Assembly: GCA_023412755.1 (NCBI GenBank) | Contig: JAEZCB010000055.1 | Span: 1 to 12,744 of the forward strand | Origin: Bacteroidota bacterium | GTDB taxonomy: Bacteria > Bacteroidota > Bacteroidia > Flavobacteriales_F > PHOS-HE28 | Direction: 5' to 3' | Length of the DNA: 12,744 nt | In this document: one piece after another, positions 6,819-12,744 of the stretch | Position numbering within the stretch: position 1 is the stretch's first letter | How the letters are laid out: each line of letters opens with the position of its first letter | The notes under the pieces: generated by a model | What the model was told of the DNA's origin: nothing | Seen by the model: only the letters and a program-made list of their open reading frames with translations | Databases searched by the model: none | Program-made: the position numbers and the translations under genes

Positions 6819-6842
6819 AGTTGGCAATGGGAGCTTCCAACT
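6819..6842. promoter_or_regulatory. Inverted repeat between the divergent Mur ligase and MBL genes
   Basis: AGTTGG at 6819-6824 is complementary to CCAACT at 6837-6842, with a 12-base spacer. It lies only a few bases upstream of the Mur ligase ATG and overlaps that gene's weak promoter-like element. It could be a regulator site, but a six-base arm pair may arise by chance. Confidence 0.2.
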
Positions 6843-6945
6843 GCCGCCCCCTTTCACCAGAAGCCATCAACCATGGCATGTGGGCAGCCGGAACATCATG
6901 GTGCACAAACCCTTTTCAGCAGGATATGTGCGAACTTGCACACCC

Positions 6946-7812
6946 ATGAAGCTGTACGCGATAGAAACAGGCTATTTCAAGCTGGATGGTGGAGCCATGT
7001 TCGGTGTGGTGCCCAAAACATTGTGGAACAAGCGGCACCCGGCCGATGAGAACAACCTTTGCACCTGGGCCATGCGCTGTCTGCTGGTGGAGCATGAAGG
7101 ACGCCTCATCCTCATCGACAATGGTATGGGCGACAAGCAGGACGCGAAATTCTTCAGTTATTATGGACCTCACGGAGAGGCTTCGCTGAAGTCGTCATTG
7201 GCGGTCCATGGCTTCCACCCATCGGACATCACCGATGTGTTCCTTACCCACCTGCACTTCGACCATTGCGGTGGCGGCGTGCAACGCAGTGGTAATGGAT
7301 ACGCACTCACTTTTCCGAACGCGACCTATTGGAGCAACGAGTACCACTGGAATTGGGCCATTGATCCCAATGCGCGGGAAAAGGCATCTTTCCTACCCGA
7401 GAACATCCTGCCCATAGAGGAAAGCGGGCACCTGCGGTTCGTGGACATCGGGCGGCGCAGCAATGAAGAGAACGTGTATGTGCGGAATGTCTTTCCAAAC
7501 TTCGATGTGTTCCTGGTGAATGGACATACCGATGCCCAGATGATCCCGCATATCAATTACAAGGGGCGGACGGTGGTATTCATGGCCGATCTGTTCCCGA
7601 GCGTGCACCATTTACCCTTGCCTTGGGTGATGGGGTACGATACCCGCCCGCTGCTTACCCTCGATGAGAAGAAGGACATGCTGGAGATCGCATCACAACG
7701 GGACTTCGTGCTCTTCTTCGAGCATGATGCGCACCATGAATGCATCACGGTGCAGAAGACCGAAAAGGGCTATGGTGTGAAGGACATTTTCAAGCTGAGC
7801 GATCTCGGTTGA
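6946..7812 (+). CDS. Metallo-beta-lactamase-fold hydrolase
   Basis: This is a 288-residue MBL-superfamily enzyme with no signal peptide, so probably cytoplasmic. The di-zinc site is complete: HLHFDH (H102, H104, D106, H107), H194 in NGHTDAQ, D215 in FMADLFPS and H260 in FFEHDAHHE. The superfamily includes lactonases, glyoxalase II-like thioesterases and phosphodiesterases. The spacing and the N-terminal part (YAIETGYFKLDGGAMFG, then an L-I-D-N-G strand) resemble the N-acyl-homoserine-lactone lactonase-like branch, but this does not fix the substrate. The ATG at 6946 is chosen because MKLYAIETG begins the first strand of the fold; a GTG at 6880 would add 22 unsupported residues. The gene is divergent from the Mur ligase, and its 3' end overlaps comEC by 23 bp. 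Confidence 0.9.
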   Translation: MKLYAIETGYFKLDGGAMFGVVPKTLWNKRHPADENNLCTWAMRCLLVEHEGRLILIDNGMGDKQDAKFFSYYGPHGEASLKSSLAVHGFHPSDITDVFLTHLHFDHCGGGVQRSGNGYALTFPNATYWSNEYHWNWAIDPNAREKASFLPENILPIEESGHLRFVDIGRRSNEENVYVRNVFPNFDVFLVNGHTDAQMIPHINYKGRTVVFMADLFPSVHHLPLPWVMGYDTRPLLTLDEKKDMLEIASQRDFVLFFEHDAHHECITVQKTEKGYGVKDIFKLSDLG

Positions 7813-9964
7813 CCTTGCGGTGCTCCTTCTCCAGGATGAATGCACCCTGAGCAAAGACATCATGGAAAGGGATAGCCTGCTGCGCACACCACCTGCCCAC
7901 GTATGCGCGTGAACGCCAGGAATTTTTCCCGGCCAGTATGATGCATGCGGAAGCACCGGCGGCGGCCTCAAGAAGTTTATCCGGGATGTGTTCCATATCG
8001 TGGAAGATCACGGCATCAAGGCCGGAAAGACCCTTGATATCCTCCTCTTGGGATCCATCGGATAGGAACAGGACGTCGAAGGCATCACTAGCCCATCGCC
8101 CTGCTGCGATCACCGTGTGAGCGATCTTTTCAGTACCATCACCTTTCAAAGAATTTAATGGAACATGGAGTGTGCGCCGCAGCCCCCATGCCTTGGCATG
8201 TTGCTCGGTCTTTCGCAGGATGTAGGCATCATCCAAGGGCCTCTCCTGCCCTACCAACATCACCATATCCCTTCCTTTTGTCATGCTGGCCAGGTAGCCT
8301 TTGCGTTCATCATAAATAATGAAAGCCTCGGTCCTGTTCATGGATCCGGCATTATACCCCCAGACCATGATCAACAGCACGATCGATGCGACCGCGATCC
8401 ACTTTGTGTTACGCCAGCGCCATATCAACAAGGCTCCCATCGCCAGAATGGTCATGAATAAAAGGAACATCATGACCTGATCCACCCGCAGTGCGGGATA
8501 GGCAAGCGGCATGCTCGCGAATGTCGCGGTCACAGCTGCCACCACCTTGAGCAGGATCGTGAGTAGCCATACCAGCAATTCATTCACCCAGGGGAGCCAA
8601 TGGAGCATGATCAATGCGATCGATAGCCAGACAGAGATACCTACGATGGACACTACAACGATGTTCGCGGGAAGGAACCATACCGGGAAAGCATTGAAAT
8701 AGTAGAGCGATACCGGCGTGGTGAGCGTTTGGGCGGCTATGGACACCACAGCCAGCGACCAGATGTGGCGCATGATCCGCTGCTTGGGTGTCCAGAGGTC
8801 CAGGATTGGCTTGTAGAACATGATGATGCCGAGCACCGCCAGGAATGAAAGCTGGAAACCGACATTGCCGAGCATGGAGGGATCCCAGAGCACCAGTAGC
8901 AGGAGCGCTGCCGCCAGACTGTTCACATGTTCGGTACGCCGCGTAATGATATCTCCCATGGCAATGAGGCTGAACATGATGGTGGCCCGCAGAATACTTG
9001 GTGCCGCGCCCGTTATACCTGCATACATCCACAGCACGAACAGCACGAACAGCGATCGCAATATGCGGATCCGCCTATTACCTCCAGCCCAGCTGAAAAA
9101 GGATCTGATGATCACATAGATCAGACCAACATGCATACCAGAAACGGCAAGCACATGTATGGTGCCGCTACGCGCGAAGGCGGTGCGCTGTTCGCCATCG
9201 AGTTCATCGCGCTGACCCAGCACCAGGGCTTTCACCAATGCCTGTTCCCGCGGTCCCAATCCGGCGGAATCCACCCATTCCCCGATCGTTCGCCGCAAAG
9301 CGCTGAATCGATCCACCCAGGTGGTGGTATGGTCCACCAGATGCCAATCCCGGGAAGTGGCGAACAGCTCCAACTCGATCCCGCGTGCCGCCGCCCACAA
9401 CCTGCGGTCGAAGCCACCGGGGTCCGCGATACGCGCGATCCGCTTCAATGGTGCCGATACAAAGAGCCTGTCGCCGATCCTTGGTGTGGAACCATCTTCA
9501 CTCCGCAATGCGGTGAGCATGATGGTGCCCTGCCGCGGCAGCCAACCTCCTTCCTTATGCAATGCCACCACTTGGGCATCAGCGCGCAGCTGTGTCCCAT
9601 TCAACCGATTAATGGTGATCACACGTACCAGCCACGGCCCTTCCTCACCTTCGTGTAGGGCGATGCTTCGCGGATGGACCTGTGTGGAATGGATCGTTGC
9701 CCATGTGATACCAAAGAGGAACAGCCAAATAGTGATCAACGTACCACGCCACCACCGATCCTTGTATTCTATCGTTCGCCTGAGCAGCAGATATGCGGCC
9801 AGGGTCCCTACCCCAAGAAGGAATAAGAGCACAAGGATCGGCGCATGCATCTGGTCCCCGGCGACCAGGCCAAGTACGAACGGCAACATGAGCCGCACCA
9901 TGGGTGCCCGGCCCAACGAACTGGTGAGCAGCGAAATGTCCGCCGAACTGCTCGCTTTTTCCAC
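7790..9964 (-). CDS. comEC: ComEC/Rec2 family DNA-uptake channel protein
   Basis: ComEC is the inner-membrane channel that carries single-stranded DNA into the cytoplasm during natural transformation. The 724-residue protein has N-terminal membrane segments (about 22-90), a DUF4131/OB-type soluble domain (about 100-210, with the DPGGFDRRLWAAARGI motif) and the multi-spanning Competence domain (about 240-515). The latter holds the hallmark HVLAVSGMHVGL at 270-281 and NVGFQLSFLAVLG at about 367-379. The C-terminal soluble part (about 545-724) sits where many ComEC proteins have a metallo-beta-lactamase domain, but I see no HxHxDH, so it is degenerate. The start is a GTG at 9964 with a stop just upstream; an ATG at 9901 (MVRLMLPFVLG) is a possible alternative. 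Other competence genes are not in view. The 3' end overlaps the MBL-fold gene by 23 bp. Confidence 0.92.
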   Translation of the reverse strand: MEKASSSADISLLTSSLGRAPMVRLMLPFVLGLVAGDQMHAPILVLLFLLGVGTLAAYLLLRRTIEYKDRWWRGTLITIWLFLFGITWATIHSTQVHPRSIALHEGEEGPWLVRVITINRLNGTQLRADAQVVALHKEGGWLPRQGTIMLTALRSEDGSTPRIGDRLFVSAPLKRIARIADPGGFDRRLWAAARGIELELFATSRDWHLVDHTTTWVDRFSALRRTIGEWVDSAGLGPREQALVKALVLGQRDELDGEQRTAFARSGTIHVLAVSGMHVGLIYVIIRSFFSWAGGNRRIRILRSLFVLFVLWMYAGITGAAPSILRATIMFSLIAMGDIITRRTEHVNSLAAALLLLVLWDPSMLGNVGFQLSFLAVLGIIMFYKPILDLWTPKQRIMRHIWSLAVVSIAAQTLTTPVSLYYFNAFPVWFLPANIVVVSIVGISVWLSIALIMLHWLPWVNELLVWLLTILLKVVAAVTATFASMPLAYPALRVDQVMMFLLFMTILAMGALLIWRWRNTKWIAVASIVLLIMVWGYNAGSMNRTEAFIIYDERKGYLASMTKGRDMVMLVGQERPLDDAYILRKTEQHAKAWGLRRTLHVPLNSLKGDGTEKIAHTVIAAGRWASDAFDVLFLSDGSQEEDIKGLSGLDAVIFHDMEHIPDKLLEAAAGASACIILAGKNSWRSRAYVGRWCAQQAIPFHDVFAQGAFILEKEHRKVNRDRSA

Positions 9965-10009
9965 ATAATGAAGTTAATAACCTAGCAACAGCAGGCCTTT
10001 GCGTGTTGG

Positions 10010-10034
10010 TCGACGATTTTCTCGGGCACGTCGA
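10010..10034. promoter_or_regulatory. Inverted repeat between comEC and the small membrane protein gene
   Basis: TCGACG (10010-10015) and CGTCGA (10029-10034) are complementary across a 13-base spacer within the 130-base divergent intergenic region. Neither side has a T-tract, so it is not an intrinsic terminator. It may be an operator for one of the divergent genes; evidence is limited to the symmetry. Confidence 0.2.
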
Positions 10035-10094
10035 ATTCACGCTGTTTTCACGTTCACTTGGGTATAGTTTCACAGTGCCTTCCACCCCTAACCA

Positions 10095-10292
10095 ATGCTC
10101 ATCCTCGCGATCATACTCTGGACACTGGTGTTCGCTCCAGTGACAGCTTTCCTTGCCGGACAAAGAGGTTATGACCTTATGACATGGTATCTGCTCGGCC
10201 TGCTGCTCGGTCCTTTAGGACTTTTTGGTTGCCTTCTTCCAAAGCGCGATCATGAGCCTGAGAGCCTCTTCGGCCACGAGGCTGGTAATTGA
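10095..10292 (+). CDS. Hypothetical 65-residue two-helix membrane protein
   Basis: I do not recognise a specific family. The protein has two hydrophobic segments (about residues 2-21 and 28-47). The second is glycine/leucine-rich (LLGLLLGPLGLFGCLLP) and is followed by a charged, polar tail of about 16 residues (KRDHEPESLF...). The W-Y-L-L-G-L-L-L-G-P-L-G pattern recurs in many unrelated small bacterial membrane proteins and is not diagnostic. Coding is supported by a sensible hydrophobicity pattern, a fitting ATG and placement between two genes, with its stop one base short of the convergent methyltransferase stop. A TATAGTTT sequence at 10063-10070 is a poor match to a Bacteroidota -7 box. 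Confidence 0.6.
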   Translation: MLILAIILWTLVFAPVTAFLAGQRGYDLMTWYLLGLLLGPLGLFGCLLPKRDHEPESLFGHEAGN

Positions 10293-10293
10293 T

Positions 10294-11481
10294 CTACCAC
10301 ACCTCGAAGATCAGGCACTTCAAATAGTGCGTTTCCGGCACGCCCCAAAGAATGGGATGATCCGGCGGCTGTGTGCCATAATAGATCTCCCGCAACCTTC
10401 TTCCAGCATCGCGCGAGGCTTCCCCTATCATCTTTCTGAATAATTCTGGAGTCATATGCTGTGAGCATGAGCATGTGACCAGATAGCCACCGCTGGGCAG
10501 ACATTTCAAGGCCCGCAGGTTGATCTCCTTGTAACCGCGAAAGGCATTCTCAAGAGCGCCTTTGCTTTTGGCGAATGCCGGCGGATCCAGTACGATCACA
10601 TCCCATTGCCTGCCTTCCCGGCTCGCCTTGGTGAGATGATCGAACACATTAGCCACGGAGAACCGGCAATTCACCAGATCATTCAGTTCTGCATTTCGCG
10701 TAGCCTGGGCCACCGCCTCTTGGCTGATGTCCAATCCCTCCACTTCTATTGCCCCGTACCGGGCAGCATGCAACGCGAATCCACCCGTATGGGTGAAACA
10801 ATCCAACACCCGGGCGTTCCTGGAAATGGCAGCCATGGCCGCATGGTTCCTCACCTGATCAAGGAAATGGCCGGTCTTCTGCCCCCCGGCTATATCCACC
10901 GCTATCCTCGATCCATTCTCTTCGATGATCAGATCCGTACGGAAATTTCCACGCCATGGCCCCTTGTGCAACTCCAACCCTTCTTTTTCACGCACCGGAA
11001 CATCGTTCCTGATGTAGATGCCGTCCGGTGAAAGGGTTTGATGCAACGCATCCAGCACCACTTCCCTCCACCGTTCCATGCCGAGCGTGAGGAATTGTAC
11101 GGCCAGAACAGACAGGCCTTTTTCATCCAGGAACCGATCCACCACCAAGCCCGGCAGCCCATCCGCTTCACCAAAGACAACCCGGCAACTGCCGTTCAAC
11201 CCCATGCGCTCGCGGAAATGCCACGCCCGTTCGATCCGTCGCATCATGAAGTTCCGATCCACGCGTTCATCCATGTTCCATGTAAGCAACCGAACGCGGA
11301 TCATGGAATGTGGATTGACATAACCCTGCCCGAGCGGCCGTCGCCGGGCATCCAGCACCTGCACCACATCCCCGGGAGCAGGATCACCCTCCATTTTCAA
11401 GATCTGTGTTGCGAAGATCCACGGATGTCCGTTCCGGATACGGTCATGCGTATCATTCACTGTTATGCGTGCCTGTGCCAT
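10294..11481 (-). CDS. rlmI: RlmI-like class I SAM-dependent 23S rRNA (cytosine-C5) methyltransferase
   Basis: This 395-residue protein matches the RlmI/RlmK-type family; RlmI of E. coli makes m5C1962 in 23S rRNA. An N-terminal PUA RNA-binding domain covers about residues 3-75 (RIRNGHPWIF, then PLGQGYVNPHSMIRVRLL). A linker domain follows (about 80-185, with FGEADGLPGLVVDRF). The Rossmann methyltransferase core has the GQKTGHFLDQ segment at 200-209, the SAM-binding DCFTHTGGFALHAA at 227-240, an acidic residue at D251 and the catalytic-region motif LDPPAFAKSK at 298-307. TCSCSQHM is at 336-343. The ATG at 11481 is chosen because MAQARITVND leads straight into the PUA domain; the frame continues 27 codons further upstream without family resemblance. 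A promoter-like TACCTTCG lies just before this ATG. Confidence 0.9.
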   Translation of the reverse strand: MAQARITVNDTHDRIRNGHPWIFATQILKMEGDPAPGDVVQVLDARRRPLGQGYVNPHSMIRVRLLTWNMDERVDRNFMMRRIERAWHFRERMGLNGSCRVVFGEADGLPGLVVDRFLDEKGLSVLAVQFLTLGMERWREVVLDALHQTLSPDGIYIRNDVPVREKEGLELHKGPWRGNFRTDLIIEENGSRIAVDIAGGQKTGHFLDQVRNHAAMAAISRNARVLDCFTHTGGFALHAARYGAIEVEGLDISQEAVAQATRNAELNDLVNCRFSVANVFDHLTKASREGRQWDVIVLDPPAFAKSKGALENAFRGYKEINLRALKCLPSGGYLVTCSCSQHMTPELFRKMIGEASRDAGRRLREIYYGTQPPDHPILWGVPETHYLKCLIFEVW

Positions 11482-11489
11482 TGGGAGCC

Positions 11490-11497
11490 CGAAGGTA
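11490..11497 (-). promoter_or_regulatory. Possible -7 promoter element of the RlmI-like gene
   Basis: Read on the minus strand this is TACCTTCG, one mismatch from TAnnTTTG. It ends nine bases before the ATG at 11481, so the transcript would be nearly leaderless. No matching -33 TTG was found at the expected spacing, which keeps confidence low. Confidence 0.3.
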
Positions 11498-11576
11498 TCC
11501 TGCCTTCCCGTTAGGCCATTGTCCGGCACCTTCACAGGTATTAACAGGAGCGCATCGAACATACCAGGGGAATGAT

Positions 11577-11599
11577 AGTTTCATTTGTAACTGTTTCAA
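11577..11599. promoter_or_regulatory. Candidate MarR operator: three half-sites in two overlapping palindromes
   Basis: AGTTTCATTTGTAACT (11577-11592) is a dyad with one mismatched pair. It overlaps TTGTAACTGTTTCAA (11585-11599), a second dyad about a central T with one mismatched pair. They share the middle half-site, giving three GTTTCA/GTTACA-like half-sites in 23 bases. This ends nine bases before the MarR ATG at 11608, where an autoregulated MarR operator is expected. TTCATTTG inside it is one mismatch from the Bacteroidota -7 box, so binding would block the promoter. Confidence 0.5.
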
Positions 11600-11607
11600 A
11601 AGCATTC

Positions 11608-12093
11608 ATGTCCCGGGCACCACTCCCCACCTCCACCTCCCTCGGGTATTGGCTATCTGTGGCGGCACAGCATTACTATACCGCCATTCTCCAGCGCCTG
11701 CGCCACCTGGATCTGGATCGTTGGTTCTATGCGCTGGTGCTCATCGAGGAAGCGGGAGGCACCATGAGCCAGCAGGAACTGGCCGATGCCCTGAGGCAGG
11801 ATAAGGTGACCATGGTGCGTGCCATCGATCACTTGAGCGCCAAAGGCTACGTGGAACGGCGGGTTTGCCCGAATGATCGCAGGAAACATCATTTGCTCGC
11901 ACTTCCCAAAGCCCGTAAAGCGGTGAAGGAGATCCGCAGGGTCTATAAGGCGGTGAATGAGATGGCCACCGGAGGACTTTCGGCGAAGGAAAAGAAAGCA
12001 TTCATGTCACAACTGGAAAAGGTGATCGGAAACTTCGCTCATTTGGAGCCTGCCCCCACCAACATCCGTTACTCCAAGAAGTTGCCCAAATGA
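11608..12093 (+). CDS. MarR family transcriptional regulator
   Basis: This 161-residue winged-helix protein has the typical MarR length and layout: N-terminal dimer helices, a helix-turn-helix at about residues 53-80 (TMSQQELADALRQDKVTMVR), a wing with NDRRKHHLLAL at about 89-99, and a C-terminal helix bundle. MarR proteins usually repress an adjacent efflux or detoxification gene and release DNA on binding a phenolic or other ligand. The coupled RND adaptor gene downstream fits that role. The ATG at 11608 is preferred over the in-frame ATG at 11572 because an operator-like array (11577-11599) would otherwise lie inside the gene and because residues before 11608 add no family similarity. The stop overlaps the next start as ATGA (12090-12093). 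Confidence 0.9.
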   Translation: MSRAPLPTSTSLGYWLSVAAQHYYTAILQRLRHLDLDRWFYALVLIEEAGGTMSQQELADALRQDKVTMVRAIDHLSAKGYVERRVCPNDRRKHHLLALPKARKAVKEIRRVYKAVNEMATGGLSAKEKKAFMSQLEKVIGNFAHLEPAPTNIRYSKKLPK

Positions 12094-12744
12094 GATCCAC
12101 CGAAGCGATGAAAAGGTCCTGCTGGCTATTGCTGGTGCCGATACTTGGGGCTTGTGGGAGCGGCGAGGAAAAGACCGCCGGTGGTGGGCCGGTGGCCGGT
12201 ACCACCATGAAGGTGCAATCCGTGGTGTTGCAGCCAACAGCGCTGGATAATGAGATCATAGTGACAGGCAGCCTGCTTGCCAATGAAGAGGTGCTGCTGA
12301 TCAGTGAACTACCGGGACGCGTCACCAGCATCAATTTCGAAGAAGGCGGAAAGGTGCGCGCCGGTCAGGTGCTCGTTACCATGGACCATGCTGATCTGCA
12401 GGCGCAGTTGAGGCAGGCAGAAGCGAACCTGCATCTGGCACTGGAAGACGAGCGGCGCAGGGAACAACTGCTCGCGGTGAATGGCATAAGCCAGCAGCAG
12501 TTGGACGAAGCAAAAGCCAGCCGCATAGGGCTGGAGGCGGAGGCCGATCTGCTGCGCACCCGCATCTCACGCGCCACCATCCGCGCGCCCTTCAGTGGAG
12601 AAGTGGGGTTGCGGAATGTGAGTCTGGGAAGTTTCGTGCAGCCGGGCGATGTGCTCGCGCGGCTCGTACAGGTAGACCCGATCAAATTGGAATTCGCCGT
12701 GCCGGAACGCCTGGGCCGGGGCACACGCCCCGGCAACTCCGTGC
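12090..12744 (+). CDS. RND efflux periplasmic adaptor (MFP) lipoprotein, partial at window end
   Basis: The frame runs open to the window edge (218 codons visible). Membrane-fusion adaptors link an inner-membrane RND pump to an outer-membrane channel. A lipoprotein signal peptide is visible: WLLLVPILGAC with lipobox L-G-A-C, cysteine at residue 22 from the ATG at 12090 or residue 16 from the ATG at 12108, which gives a better-proportioned signal. A Gly/Ser-rich tether follows. The first half of the lipoyl-like domain (about 68-105, with ELPGRVTSINFEEGGKVRAG) leads into an alpha-hairpin (about 105-160, containing GISQQQLDEAKA). The second half has IRAPFSGEVG and GSFVQPGDVL, then the beta-barrel begins. 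About half of a usual 350-400-residue adaptor is present; the pump gene is expected just beyond the window. Translation is probably coupled to the MarR gene by the ATGA overlap. Confidence 0.9.
   Translation, partial: MRSTEAMKRSCWLLLVPILGACGSGEEKTAGGGPVAGTTMKVQSVVLQPTALDNEIIVTGSLLANEEVLLISELPGRVTSINFEEGGKVRAGQVLVTMDHADLQAQLRQAEANLHLALEDERRREQLLAVNGISQQQLDEAKASRIGLEAEADLLRTRISRATIRAPFSGEVGLRNVSLGSFVQPGDVLARLVQVDPIKLEFAVPERLGRGTRPGNSV

Noticed and set aside
6880..6945. GTG start adding 22 residues to the MBL-fold protein
   Set aside because: The added residues have no family similarity; the ATG at 6946 begins at the first beta strand.
8927..9658. Plus-strand 243-codon ORF
   Set aside because: It is antisense to comEC and its sequence shows no domain; comEC has the hallmark competence motif there.
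9645..10163. Minus-strand 172-codon ORF over the comEC start and the small membrane protein gene
   Set aside because: It overlaps the N-terminal coding part of comEC in another frame and shows no domain.
11482..11562. Extension of the RlmI-like protein by 27 codons
   Set aside because: The PUA domain begins directly after the ATG at 11481, and the extension would cover the promoter-like element.
1..12744. tRNA, rRNA, CRISPR array, insertion sequence, phage or defence genes
   Set aside because: Reading by eye on both strands found no cloverleaf, no regularly spaced repeats, no transposase or integrase motifs and no terminal inverted repeats. A covariance search could still reveal a structured RNA, chiefly at 2960-3117.

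Overview
The window looks like a chromosomal segment of a Bacteroidota bacterium with fairly high G+C, possibly a Flavobacteriales relative (inference). Three things point there. A DUF4293 membrane-protein gene lies divergent from rho. Rho carries a long disordered N-terminal insert, as in Bacteroides. Promoter-like sites fit the Bacteroidota TAnnTTTG form rather than sigma70 boxes. Starts generally lack a clear Shine-Dalgarno sequence, also usual for the phylum. I see no rRNA, tRNA, CRISPR array, insertion sequence or phage gene. Most of the window is conserved core metabolism and information processing.

Layout. 1-241 is mostly non-coding and holds a 17-bp dyad. 242-1015 (+) is a crotonase-fold enoyl-CoA hydratase. 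It is followed one base later by a 24-codon ORF resembling the severed N-terminus of a SAM methyltransferase, and then by an M28-family zinc peptidase (1116-2360, +). DUF4293 (2352-2825, -) meets the peptidase tail to tail. A 292-bp region divides DUF4293 from the divergent rho gene (3118-4959, +). It holds a near-ideal Bacteroidota promoter for DUF4293 and an intrinsic terminator on the minus strand with no visible gene in front of it. Downstream of rho is a small four-helix membrane protein (4984-5460, +, DUF4199-like).

Next come an Mpl/MurC-type Mur ligase (5450-6811, -), a divergent metallo-beta-lactamase-fold hydrolase (6946-7812, +), ComEC/Rec2 (7790-9964, -), a 65-residue membrane protein (10095-10292, +) and an RlmI-like 23S rRNA methyltransferase (10294-11481, -). 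The right end starts an efflux operon: a MarR-type repressor (11608-12093, +) preceded by a three-half-site operator-like array, and an RND periplasmic adaptor lipoprotein (12090 to the window end, +) joined to it by an ATGA overlap.

How it fits together. The segment is compact: all four tail-to-tail junctions overlap by 9-23 bp or are 1 bp apart, so no stand-alone terminators fit between them. The one clear functional unit is MarR regulator plus RND efflux pump. The other genes are probably independent housekeeping units: termination (Rho), cell-wall recycling (Mpl), DNA uptake (ComEC), rRNA modification (RlmI) and acyl-CoA metabolism. No clearly new multi-gene system is evident. The points most worth a second look are the orphan minus-strand terminator beside rho, the Rho low-complexity insert, the methyltransferase-like remnant in frame with the peptidase, and the MarR operator array, which also argues for a later MarR start.
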